This document shows positions 8,171 through 16,128 of a DNA stretch of 64,000 nucleotides, piece after piece. The notes below the pieces were generated by a model. It searched no databases, had not been told where the DNA came from, and saw nothing but the letters and a program-made list of their open reading frames with translations. The number at the start of each line of letters is the position of its first letter. Within the stretch, counting starts at the first letter, position 1. Source of the DNA: Nakamurella flavida. Its GTDB lineage: Bacteria > Actinomycetota > Actinomycetes > Mycobacteriales > Nakamurellaceae. The position numbers were made by a program, and so were the translations under genes. The DNA lies in assembly GCF_030811475.1 (NCBI RefSeq), contig NZ_JAUSQV010000001.1, positions 3,483,001 through 3,547,000 of the forward strand, written 5' to 3'.

Positions 8171-8231
8171 GACGCGGTGTGCCGTCCTCTCTGGGATGGG
8201 GACTGGTGCGGATGGTGCGGGTCGACCGGGG

Positions 8232-9437
8232 TCAGTGCGAGGCGGCCCCGACGGTCGCCGGGTCCTCGCCCCGCGCCCGCAGGGCCTTGTTGCGCCGCAC
8301 GCTGGACAGGAAGGCGGCACCGATGAACGCCACGCCCAGCAGGCCGGTGATGATCTCGTTGACGTGCACGCCGATGGAGACCATGAGGATCGCGGCCAGT
8401 GCGCCGATCGCCCAGTGCGCGCCGTGCTCCAGGTAGACGTACTCGGCGAGAGTGCCCTTGCGGACCAGGAACACCGTCAGCGACCGGACGAACATGGCGC
8501 CGATGAGGCCCAGGCCCAGCGCGATGATGATCGGGTCCGAGGTGATCGCGAAGGCGCCGATGACTCCGTCGAAGGAGAACGAGGCGTCCAGCACCTCGAG
8601 GTACAGGAACAGGAAGAAGCCGGCCTTGCCGGTGGCCCGGACCAGCTGGGTGGGCCCGCCCGACCTGGCCTTGGACTGCACCGCGGACGGGTCGGCCGTC
8701 GGGTTGTCGGTGGTGTCGGTCCCGTTGGCACCGGCCAGGGCCTTGTCGACCGCGGTGTCCGCGGTGGTCTCGTCGTCCTCCTGGCCGGCCTCGAACAGCG
8801 TGCCCAGGCCGTTGACGGCGAGGTACAGCACGATGCCGACGACCCCGGAGAACAGGACCGTCTCGGCGTCCTCGGCGAGGGTCTCGGAGACGACGAGCAG
8901 CACGATCATGGAGACCAGGACGGCCATCGCGTCGAGCTTCCCGGCCTTGGCCAGCGGACGCTCCAGGGCGCTCAGCCAGGTGTGCTCGCGCTCCTCGAAG
9001 ACCCAGCTCAGGAACAGCATGAGCAGGAACATGCCGCCGAAGGCCGCGATGATCGGGTGCGCGTCGGTCAGCAGGGTCTCGTAGCTGGCCCGGCCGTCCG
9101 GGAAGTAGGCGGCCCCGTCGGCGGGCGGGTTCATCGCGAGATCGAAGGCGGCGATCGGGTTCAGCCCGGCGGCCAACCACACGATGACCAGCGGCAGCAC
9201 GAGGCGCATGCCGAACACGGCGATGACGATGCCGACGGTGAGGAAGATCTTCTGCCAGAAGTCGCTCATCCGCTGCAGGATCGTGGCGTTGATGACGGCA
9301 TTGTCGAAGGAGAGCGAGATCTCCAGGATGCCGAGGATGACGCACAGGAACAGCGCGGACGGCCCGCCGTACAGGAATGCGACCACCAACGAGACCGCGG
9401 TGACGATGTAGGACCACTTGAAGATGCTCAGGTGCAC
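8232..9437 (-). CDS. DUF475 / TerC-like integral membrane protein
   Basis: A 401-residue polytopic membrane protein with about nine to ten hydrophobic helices in two halves separated by a charged loop (about residues 215-262, Asp/Thr/Ala-rich). Each half carries the acidic membrane motif typical of TerC/DUF475 proteins: ILEISLSFDNAVINATIL in the first and LEVLDASFSFDGVIGAF in the second. TerC-like proteins are thought to handle metal ions, notably manganese, across the membrane and often sit in ter loci. It lies between TerD and TerA-like genes, all on the minus strand, with a terminator hairpin in front. Confidence 0.85.
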   Translation of the reverse strand: MHLSIFKWSYIVTAVSLVVAFLYGGPSALFLCVILGILEISLSFDNAVINATILQRMSDFWQKIFLTVGIVIAVFGMRLVLPLVIVWLAAGLNPIAAFDLAMNPPADGAAYFPDGRASYETLLTDAHPIIAAFGGMFLLMLFLSWVFEEREHTWLSALERPLAKAGKLDAMAVLVSMIVLLVVSETLAEDAETVLFSGVVGIVLYLAVNGLGTLFEAGQEDDETTADTAVDKALAGANGTDTTDNPTADPSAVQSKARSGGPTQLVRATGKAGFFLFLYLEVLDASFSFDGVIGAFAITSDPIIIALGLGLIGAMFVRSLTVFLVRKGTLAEYVYLEHGAHWAIGALAAILMVSIGVHVNEIITGLLGVAFIGAAFLSSVRRNKALRARGEDPATVGAASH

Positions 9438-9465
9438 GACGGGCCTTCGGTTAGCAGGGGGCGGA

Positions 9466-9500
9466 CCGACGGGGCCGGGTGGATGACCCGGCCCCGTCGG
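9466..9500 (-). terminator. Hairpin between terD and the DUF475 gene
   Basis: A perfect 15-bp inverted repeat (CCGACGGGGCCGGGT at 9466-9480 with 9486-9500) and a 5-base loop. It follows the terD stop and precedes the next start by 28 bases, so it may end or reduce readthrough from terD and leave TerD in excess over the membrane protein. Confidence 0.6.
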
Positions 9501-9530
9501 GGCAGTGCTCGCCGCGGCCGGGCCGCGGGT

Positions 9531-9600
9531 CGTGCTGGATCCGACGTGCCGGATCAGTCGTGCTGGATCAGACGTGCTGGATCAGACGTGCTGGATCAGA
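9531..9600. repeat. Five tandem 14-bp repeats at the 3' end of terD
   Basis: Five head-to-tail copies of a 14-bp unit: CGTGCTGGATCCGA, CGTGCCGGATCAGT and then three exact CGTGCTGGATCAGA. The last copy (9587-9600) contains the terD stop codon, so each exact copy repeats a TGA on the minus strand. The spacing is constant with no spacers, which suggests slippage duplication of the gene end. Confidence 0.9.
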
Positions 9601-10171
9601 CGCTGACGCCGAAGTCGCGCGCGATACCGGTCAGGCCACTGGCATAGCCCTGGCCGACGGCGCGGAACTTCCACTCGGTGCCGTTGCGGTACAGCTCGCC
9701 GAAGACCATCGCGGTCTCGGTCGAGGCGTCCTCGGAGAGGTCGTAGCGGGCCAGCTCGGCGCCGTCCGCGTCGTTGACCACGCGGATGAAGGCGTTGCGG
9801 ACCTGGCCGAACGACTGGCCGCGGCTGTCCCCGTCGTAGATGGAGACGGGGAAGACGATGGAGGCGATCTCGGCGGGCACGGCGGCCAGGTTGACCGCGA
9901 CCTGCTCGTCGTCGCCGTCGCCCTCACCGGTCAGGTTGTCGCCCTTGTGGGTGATCGAACCGTCCGGGGAGGCCAGGTTGTTGAAGAACACGAAGTACTG
10001 GTCCGACAGGATCTTCTTGCTCTCGCCCAGACCCAGCGCGCTGGCGTCCAGGTCGAAGTCCGTGCCGGTGGTGGTGCGGACGTCCCAGCCCAGGCCCACG
10101 GTGACCGCGGTCAGGCCGGGGGCCGCCTTGGTCAGGGAGACGTTGCCGCCCTTGGAGAGACTGACACCCAT
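9596..10171 (-). CDS. terD: Tellurium/stress resistance protein TerD
   Basis: A 191-residue TerD, the usual full length. It opens [20 protein letters not shown], has the acidic strand [12 protein letters not shown] and the calcium loop [15 protein letters not shown], and ends RDFGVSV. TerD is a small cytosolic calcium-binding beta-sandwich protein needed for tellurite and general stress tolerance in ter systems. ATG 10171 has an AAAGGAT ribosome site; longer upstream frames do not. It heads the minus-strand arm of the locus and is divergent from the enzyme arm across a 422-base gap. Its stop codon lies inside a 14-bp tandem repeat. Confidence 0.95.
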   Translation of the reverse strand: MGVSLSKGGNVSLTKAAPGLTAVTVGLGWDVRTTTGTDFDLDASALGLGESKKILSDQYFVFFNNLASPDGSITHKGDNLTGEGDGDDEQVAVNLAAVPAEIASIVFPVSIYDGDSRGQSFGQVRNAFIRVVNDADGAELARYDLSEDASTETAMVFGELYRNGTEWKFRAVGQGYASGLTGIARDFGVSV

Positions 10172-10593
10172 GAGGAAGATCCTTTCGACGGTGTGCGGAG
10201 CTGTTCCGGATCGACCACCGGCCCCGGGAGGGGCGGTGGCGCCGATCGTCGTCGGGCAGCGGGGCGCCCGGCGGGATGCCCCGGGCGGTACCGACGCTGA
10301 ACGACGGCGACGAGGGTGCAACTCCGGCGACGCGGACATCGTTCCCGGCCCCGGCGTGCAACCCCCGGCGAGGGCCGACCCCCGGTGATCGGCCCCGTCC
10401 GATCCTGCGCCCTGTCCCGGGCCCGCGCATCCCGGCCCAGGCACCCGGCGGGCGACCGGATTCCGTCGGGCGGGTGAATTCCTGCGCCCGGGCCGCCGAC
10501 CGCGGCGCGGGGGCCCCTATCGTGATTCACCCCGCTGCCGTTCCCGCCGGCCGCTCAGCTCTACGCAGGCCCCGTCGGCGACAAGGAGATCAG
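10172..10593. promoter_or_regulatory. Divergent control region of the Ter locus
   Basis: A 422-base gap without a convincing gene, between terD (minus) and the CitE-like enzyme gene (plus). It should hold the promoters of both arms. On the plus strand TATCGT near 10520 fits TANNNT, and GGGTGAAT/ATTCACCC form a widely spaced inverted repeat around 10470-10535. No consensus operator is recognised. Confidence 0.4.
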
Positions 10594-11751
10594 GTGCGTC
10601 ATTTCGGGCAGCTCCCGTCCGCCGTGCGTCAGGAACTGTTCTTCGCCGACCCCCGGCCGTTCCACGCGCACAGCGATCCCGCCGTGCTGGCCCAGGCGTT
10701 GGGCGCCACGCTGTACGTCCCGGCGATCCGCGACGACCTGGCCGGCACGATCCGGCGGCGGGCCCGCGGCGGGGTCCGGTCGATGGTGATCGACCTGGAG
10801 GACTCCGTCCCCGACGAGCGCGTCGAGGAGGGTCTGGTGCTGGCCCGGGACGCGCTGGCCGATCTGCACGCCGATCCGCCCGAGGCGCTGCTGTTCGTCC
10901 GGGTGCGCACCCCGGAGATGGTGGTGACGCTGCTGGAGAAGCTGGACGCGACCGCCGGCGTGCTGACCGGTCTGGTGCTGCCGAAGTTCTCCTACCAGCG
11001 CGGCGAGCAGTACCTGGACGCGATGGTGCGCACGGCGGACGACGCCCGCCCGCCGTTGCTGATCATGCCGGTGCTGGAGACCCCGGAGGTGCTGTACGCG
11101 GAGACCCGGGCGGCCGAGCTGCAGGCCATCCGCACCCTGCTGGCCCGGCACCGCGACCGGGTGCTGGCCGTGCGCATCGGCGCCACCGACCTGTGCGGGC
11201 TCTACGGGATCCGCCGCGACCGGGACCTGACCGTCTACGACGTCGGTATCGCCGCGCTGTTCATCGCCGACGTGGTGAACCACCTGGGCCGGTCCGACGG
11301 CACCGGCTACCCGATCACCGGTCCGGTCTGGGAGTACTTCGCCGGCCACGAACGGATGTTCCGGCCCCAGCTTCGGCAGACGCCGTTCGAGGACCGCGAC
11401 GCCGAGCGGCTCCGCGCCGACCTGCTGCTGCGCGACATGGACGGCCTGCTCCGCGAGATCGTGCTGGACCGGGTCAACGGGCTGACCGGGAAGACCGTCA
11501 TCCACCCCTCGCACGTGGACGTGGTGCACGCGCTCTCGGTGGTGCCGCACGAGGAGTTCGTCGACGCGCAGGACGTCCTCGGCGCGGTGTCCGGCGGGGC
11601 GCGATCGTCGGAGTTCCGCAACAAGATGAACGAGTCCCGTCCGCACCGGGTGTGGGCCCAGCGCATCGCGCTGCGTGCCGAGGTGTTCGGGGTGTCCCGG
11701 CCCAGCATCTCCCACGTGGACATCCTGTCGGCCCTGTGGACCCAGCCGTGA
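10594..11751 (+). CDS. CitE-like HpcH/HpaI aldolase/citrate-lyase family enzyme of Ter module
   Basis: A 385-residue TIM-barrel enzyme. The family marks are VIDLEDSVPDE (65-75, metal-binding acidic pair), LVLPKF and RIGATDLCGLYG. Members of this group cleave or form C-C bonds on CoA or keto-acid substrates; those tied to ter loci form a separate branch of unknown substrate. I start it at GTG 10594, where AAGGAG lies 6 bases upstream. Its stop overlaps the next GTG by 4 bases, making it the first gene of a four-gene coupled operon. Published comparative genomics of ter systems proposed that this enzyme set makes a nucleoside-like metabolite; that remains a hypothesis. Confidence 0.88.
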   Translation: MRHFGQLPSAVRQELFFADPRPFHAHSDPAVLAQALGATLYVPAIRDDLAGTIRRRARGGVRSMVIDLEDSVPDERVEEGLVLARDALADLHADPPEALLFVRVRTPEMVVTLLEKLDATAGVLTGLVLPKFSYQRGEQYLDAMVRTADDARPPLLIMPVLETPEVLYAETRAAELQAIRTLLARHRDRVLAVRIGATDLCGLYGIRRDRDLTVYDVGIAALFIADVVNHLGRSDGTGYPITGPVWEYFAGHERMFRPQLRQTPFEDRDAERLRADLLLRDMDGLLREIVLDRVNGLTGKTVIHPSHVDVVHALSVVPHEEFVDAQDVLGAVSGGARSSEFRNKMNESRPHRVWAQRIALRAEVFGVSRPSISHVDILSALWTQP

Positions 11752-13061
11752 CCATCGAGGCGGAACAGGTGACCGGCCCGGACGGCGACGAGCAGTCGTC
11801 CTGGGTGACCCGGGAGTTCGGGGTGCACGTGCGTCCGGTCGGACCGGTCGCGGCGGGGGAGCCCGGCCTGGACGGGCTGATCCGCATCGCGCTGCGCCGC
11901 AACCCGCGGCGGGCCCAGCTGCTGGTCTCCACCGTGCTGGGCAAGCACATCCCGGCCGACCCGGCCGTGATCACCGCGGCCGGGCACGCGCTGGGCGACC
12001 GGGTGCGCGACGCGTTGGGCGGCGAGCGGCCCCGCCTGGTGCTGGGGTTCGCCGAGACGGCGACCAGCCTGGGCCACCTGGTCCACGACGCGGTCGGCGC
12101 CGATCTCTACCTGCACTCGACCCGCCGCACCGTGCCCGGGGTCCCGGTGACGGCGGAGTTCTCCGAGAACCACTCGCACGCCACCGGTCACCTGCTCACC
12201 CCGTGGCCGGTGGACCCGCTGACCGCGCCGGAGGAGCCGAGCGAGCGGAGGCCGGTGGTGCTGGTCGACGACGAGCTGTCCACCGGGGCGACCGCGCGGG
12301 CCGTCATCGCCGAGCTGCACCGGTTGCGGCCGGCGTCGCGCTACGTGCTGGCCGGTCTGGTCGACCTGCGCGGACCCGCCGACGAGCGGACCCTGCAGGA
12401 CCTGGCCCGTCGGCTGGGTTGCCCGATCGACGTGGTCTCGCTGGCCCGGGGCGAGGTGGAGCTGCCGGACGACGTCATCGCGCAGGTGGCGGCCCGGCTG
12501 CCCGACCCGGCGGACTCCCTGGCGGCGGCCGCTGTCACGGTGACCAGGCTCGATCTGCCCTGGCCGGCCGGTCTGCCGCAGGGCGGGCGACACGGGTTCG
12601 CCCACGCCGACCGACCCGCCTTCGACGACGCCGTCCGCGGTGCCGCCGAGCGACTGGGCGCCGAGCTCGGCGACCTGCGCCCCGGCCCGCTGCTCGTGCT
12701 GGGCAGCGAGGAGCTGATGTACCTGCCGCTGCGGCTGGCCGCCGAGCTGGCCGCGGTCCGCCCGGAGCGGGCCGTGCTCTTCCAGTCCACCACCCGCTCG
12801 CCGGTGCACGCGCTGGACGTGGACGGCTACCCCGTCCGTCGCCGGGTCGTGCTGCCCGCCTTCGACCCGGCCGACGACGTTCCCCGGTACGTCTACAACC
12901 TCGCCGACCCCGACCGGCCCGTGCCGCCCGCGGCGGTGGTCCTCGTGCTGGACACCACCGATGCCGCCGACGCAGCCGTGGTCGAGCGGGTGGCCGCCGC
13001 CCTCACCGCGGCCACCGGCGCCCCGGTGCTCACCGCCGTGCTGGCGCAGGAATCCCGGTGA
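11748..13061 (+). CDS. Phosphoribosyltransferase with C-terminal TRSP domain
   Basis: A 437-residue two-domain protein. The N-terminal half is a type I PRTase with the PRPP loop VLVDDELSTGATA (171-183). The C-terminal part carries the TTRSPVHALD segment (about 345-355) that names the TRSP domain, always found with this PRTase. It starts at GTG 11748 inside the stop of the CitE-like gene and ends in the GTGA overlap with the next gene. Expected reaction type: transfer of a phosphoribosyl group to an unknown base-like acceptor, or the reverse. Part of the Ter-associated enzyme operon. Confidence 0.88.
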   Translation: MTIEAEQVTGPDGDEQSSWVTREFGVHVRPVGPVAAGEPGLDGLIRIALRRNPRRAQLLVSTVLGKHIPADPAVITAAGHALGDRVRDALGGERPRLVLGFAETATSLGHLVHDAVGADLYLHSTRRTVPGVPVTAEFSENHSHATGHLLTPWPVDPLTAPEEPSERRPVVLVDDELSTGATARAVIAELHRLRPASRYVLAGLVDLRGPADERTLQDLARRLGCPIDVVSLARGEVELPDDVIAQVAARLPDPADSLAAAAVTVTRLDLPWPAGLPQGGRHGFAHADRPAFDDAVRGAAERLGAELGDLRPGPLLVLGSEELMYLPLRLAAELAAVRPERAVLFQSTTRSPVHALDVDGYPVRRRVVLPAFDPADDVPRYVYNLADPDRPVPPAAVVLVLDTTDAADAAVVERVAAALTAATGAPVLTAVLAQESR

Positions 13062-14188
13062 CGCCGGCCCCGCTGACCGGCCCGAGGTTCGGCAGCTACC
13101 GCGCCGACGAGGTGTCGTGGCTGCTCACTGATCTCTCCCGCCTCGACCTCGAGGCCGATCTGGCCGTCCGGGAGGCCGCCATCCAGGCGGGGACCGCCCA
13201 CTATGCGGAGTCCCTGCCGGTCGAGTACCAGCCCGACGCGGCCTACCGGGCGCTGTTCGACGCCGTCCTGATCGAGACCGCCCCGCGGCTCGCCGAGGCC
13301 GTCGGCATCGTCACCGAGCTGGTGCTGGCCGAGCGGGGCCCGGACATCGTGCTGGCCTCGCTGGCCCGGGCGGGCACCCCGATCGGCATCCTCATGCGCC
13401 GGTGGGCCCGGGCCCGGCACGGGATCGAGCTGCCGCACTACGCGCTGTCCATCGTGCGCGGGCGGGGCATCGACCGGGTCGCCCTGGCGCACCTGGCCGA
13501 GCACCACGACCCGGCGTCGGTGGTCTTCGTGGACGGGTGGACCGGCAAGGGCGCCATCGCCAAGGAGCTCACCGCAGCCCTGCAGGAGGTCGCCCGGGAC
13601 GGCGGCCCGGTCTTCTCCGACAAGCTGGCCGTGCTGGCCGACCCCGGGCACAGCGTGCGCACCTTCGGCACCCGCGACGACTTCCTCATCGCCTCGGCCT
13701 GCCTGAACTCCACCGTCTCCGGGCTGGTCTCGCGCACCGTGCTCAACCCGCGGATCCTGCGGCCCGGGCAGTACCACGGGGCGAAGTTCTACGCCGAGCT
13801 GGCCGACGGGGACGTCTCCAACCGGTTCCTGGACACGGTCGGCGCGGCCTTCGTCGGGGTGGCCGATCGCGTCGCGCAGGCCTGGCCGCAGGTGCGGGAC
13901 GGCGACCGGGAGGTGACGTTCGCGGGGTGGCGGGCCGTCGAGGGCATCGCCCGGCGTTACGGCATCGACTCGGTCAACTTCGTGAAGCCGGGGGTGGGGG
14001 AGGCGACCCGGGTGCTGCTGCGCCGCGTCCCCGAACGCATCCTCGTCCGCGACCCCGACCACCCCGATCTCGCCCACCTGGCCGTGCTCGCCGCCGGGCG
14101 CGGGGTCCCGCTGGAGACGGTGCCCGACCTGCCGTACACCTGCGTCGGCCTGGTCCGGCAGCTGCCGGGGGTGTCCGGTGAGGGCTGA
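13058..14188 (+). CDS. StiP-type PELOTA/PRTase-like protein of the Ter module
   Basis: A 376-residue protein of the family often annotated as cysteine protease StiP, which by sequence is a second PRTase-like fold: VFVDGWTGKGAIAKEL (around 155-170) is the PRPP-loop equivalent. Other marks are IVLASLARAGTPIGILM and FSDKLAVLADPGHSV. No credible Cys-His protease dyad is evident, so I regard the protease label as doubtful. GTG 13058 overlaps the previous stop (GTGA) and its own end overlaps the HAD start by 11 bases. It probably acts after or with the preceding PRTase. Confidence 0.8.
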   Translation: MTPAPLTGPRFGSYRADEVSWLLTDLSRLDLEADLAVREAAIQAGTAHYAESLPVEYQPDAAYRALFDAVLIETAPRLAEAVGIVTELVLAERGPDIVLASLARAGTPIGILMRRWARARHGIELPHYALSIVRGRGIDRVALAHLAEHHDPASVVFVDGWTGKGAIAKELTAALQEVARDGGPVFSDKLAVLADPGHSVRTFGTRDDFLIASACLNSTVSGLVSRTVLNPRILRPGQYHGAKFYAELADGDVSNRFLDTVGAAFVGVADRVAQAWPQVRDGDREVTFAGWRAVEGIARRYGIDSVNFVKPGVGEATRVLLRRVPERILVRDPDHPDLAHLAVLAAGRGVPLETVPDLPYTCVGLVRQLPGVSGEG

Positions 14189-14987
14189 CCTGCTCGTCGC
14201 CACCGACCTGGACCGCACCATGATCTACTCCGCGGCCGCTCTCGACCTGCCCGGACCGGACGAGCAGGCACCCACGCTGATCTGCGCAGAGGTGCTGGAC
14301 GGGGTGCCGCTGTCGTTCCTGACGATGGCGGCGCTGGACTCCCTGCGGCAGGTGGACGCCCGTCGTGCCCTGGTCCCGATCACCACCCGCACCGACGCGC
14401 AGTACCGGCGGATCCGCTTCCCGGGCGTGCACCCGGGGTACGCGGTCACCACCAACGGCGGGTCGATCCTCGTCGACGGCGTCCGCGACCCGCAGTGGCG
14501 GGCGGCGATGGACGCGGCCGTGGCGGCCTCGGCCGTCCCGCTGACCGTCGTCGTCGACCACCTGGCCGAGGCGGCCGTCGGGGACTGGGTGCTCAAGCGG
14601 CGGCTGGGGGACGAACTGTTCTGCTATCTGGTGGTGGAGCCCGCCGCTCTGCCCGCCGGATTCGTCGCCGAGCTGGACGGCTGGTGCCGGGCCCGCGGCT
14701 GGTGGGTCTCCCGGCAGGGCCGCAAGATCTACGCGATGCCGCTGACGTTGACCAAGGAACGGGCGCTGGCCGAGGTCGCGGACCGGACCGGCGCGCGCGG
14801 CTGGCTGGCGGCGGGTGACGGCGCGCTGGACGCCGGCTTCCTGGCCGCCGCGGAGCAGGCGATGCGGCCGCCGCACGGCGAGTTGGCCGCCCTGGGCTGG
14901 ACCGCGCCCCGGGTGAGCATCGCCACCGCGACCGGGGTGCTGGCCGGGGAAGAGATGGCCGCCTGGTTCGTCGACCGGCTCGGCTGA
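14178..14987 (+). CDS. HAD family phosphatase of the Ter module
   Basis: A 269-residue HAD hydrolase. Motif I is TDLDRT (Asp10 and Asp12), the nucleophile and general acid. Thr52-region PITTRTDAQY gives motif II, Lys in LTKERALAEV motif III, and GDGALDAGFL motif IV. The cap is of the Cof/MPGP type, suggesting a phosphorylated sugar or nucleotide-like substrate. It starts at GTG 14178 and overlaps the StiP-like gene. As last gene of the operon it could remove the phosphate from the product of the two PRTases; this is inference from context. Confidence 0.85.
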   Translation: MRADLLVATDLDRTMIYSAAALDLPGPDEQAPTLICAEVLDGVPLSFLTMAALDSLRQVDARRALVPITTRTDAQYRRIRFPGVHPGYAVTTNGGSILVDGVRDPQWRAAMDAAVAASAVPLTVVVDHLAEAAVGDWVLKRRLGDELFCYLVVEPAALPAGFVAELDGWCRARGWWVSRQGRKIYAMPLTLTKERALAEVADRTGARGWLAAGDGALDAGFLAAAEQAMRPPHGELAALGWTAPRVSIATATGVLAGEEMAAWFVDRLG

Positions 14988-15045
14988 CCTGCCGCCGACG
15001 CCGGTCCGACGCCCGCCCGCGCTCCGGGCGCGGCAGACTGCGGTC

Positions 15046-16119
15046 ATGCGTATCGCCGTGGTCGGGGCCAGCGGGAACATCGGGACGGCCCTGTTGCGGG
15101 CCCTGCAGGCCGACGGCCGACAGCACGAGGTCATCGGCGTGGTGCGGCGTCCGCCGCCGCCCGAGCCGCCGTACGACGCGGTGCTCTGGCACGCGCTGGA
15201 CATCGCCGATCCGGTCGCCCCCGAACGCCTGGCCGCGATCGTCGCGGGTGTCGACGTGGTGGTGAACCTGGCCTGGGGCTTCCAGCCGTCGCACGACCCG
15301 GCGTACCTGGAGCGGGTCGGGGTCGGCGGGACCCGGGCCGTGCTGGACGCGGTGCGCACCGCGGGCGTCGGGCACCTGGTGCACATGTCCTCGGTGGGCA
15401 CCTACTCCCCGGCCCGCTCGGGGCAGCGGGTCACCGAGGACTACCCCCGCGACGGCATCCCCTCATCCCCGTACAGCCAGCACAAGGCCGCCGCCGAGCG
15501 GCTGCTGGACCGGGCCGAGCGCGACGCCGGCGAGGACCTGCTCATCGCCCGGATGCGGCCGGGCCTGGTGCTGCAGCGCGCGGCCGGCAGCTCCCTGCTG
15601 CGGTACGGGCTCCCCGCGCTGGTGCCCGCCGCGGTGCTCCGCTGGCTGCCGCTGCTGCCGCTCGACCAGCAGTTCTGCGTCCCCGTCGTGCACTCCGACG
15701 ACGTGGCCGACGCGATCGTCCGGGTCGTCGAGCAGCGGGCGGGCGGTGCGTTCAACCTGTCCGCCGAGCCGTCCATCGGTCGCCGCGAGGTGGCCGCCGC
15801 GCTGGGTGCCAAGGCCGTGCAGCTGCCGGCGAAGGTGCTGCGGGGCGCGGCCGACCTGGCCTGGCGGCTGCACCTGCAGCCGCTGGACCCGGGGTGGATC
15901 GACCTGGCTTTCGGGGTGCCGCTGCTGGACACCACCCGGGCCCGGGACGTGCTGGGGTGGGCGCCGACGGTGGACGCCCGGCGCGCGTTGGGCGAGCTGA
16001 TCGAGGGCATGCGGGACCGGGACGCCACGGCCAGCCCGGTGCTGCGCCGCCGGTCGACGCGCGAACAGCTGACCGACCTGCTCACCGTCGGACCGATCAC
16101 CCGCCGCCGGAAGTCCTGA
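15046..16119 (+). CDS. NAD-dependent epimerase/dehydratase (extended SDR)
   Basis: A 357-residue extended short-chain dehydrogenase. The Rossmann motif is GASGNIG (7-13) and the active-site YSQHK lies near residue 143. The middle and C-terminal parts (NLSAEPSIGRREVAAALG) match sugar-nucleotide epimerase-like proteins of actinobacteria, but the substrate pocket is not diagnostic. It lies 58 bases after the HAD gene without an obvious ribosome site; it may be independently transcribed. It converges with the CHAD gene, 9 bases away. Confidence 0.8.
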   Translation: MRIAVVGASGNIGTALLRALQADGRQHEVIGVVRRPPPPEPPYDAVLWHALDIADPVAPERLAAIVAGVDVVVNLAWGFQPSHDPAYLERVGVGGTRAVLDAVRTAGVGHLVHMSSVGTYSPARSGQRVTEDYPRDGIPSSPYSQHKAAAERLLDRAERDAGEDLLIARMRPGLVLQRAAGSSLLRYGLPALVPAAVLRWLPLLPLDQQFCVPVVHSDDVADAIVRVVEQRAGGAFNLSAEPSIGRREVAAALGAKAVQLPAKVLRGAADLAWRLHLQPLDPGWIDLAFGVPLLDTTRARDVLGWAPTVDARRALGELIEGMRDRDATASPVLRRRSTREQLTDLLTVGPITRRRKS

Positions 16120-16128
16120 CCGACCCGG

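Noticed and set aside
9531-9600. Possible CRISPR array
   Set aside because: The 14-bp repeats are contiguous without spacers and overlap a stop codon; no cas genes are present.
13058-14188. StiP labelled as a cysteine protease
   Set aside because: The VDGWTGKGAI loop fits a PRTase-like site and no convincing Cys-His pair is seen; the protease name is not adopted.
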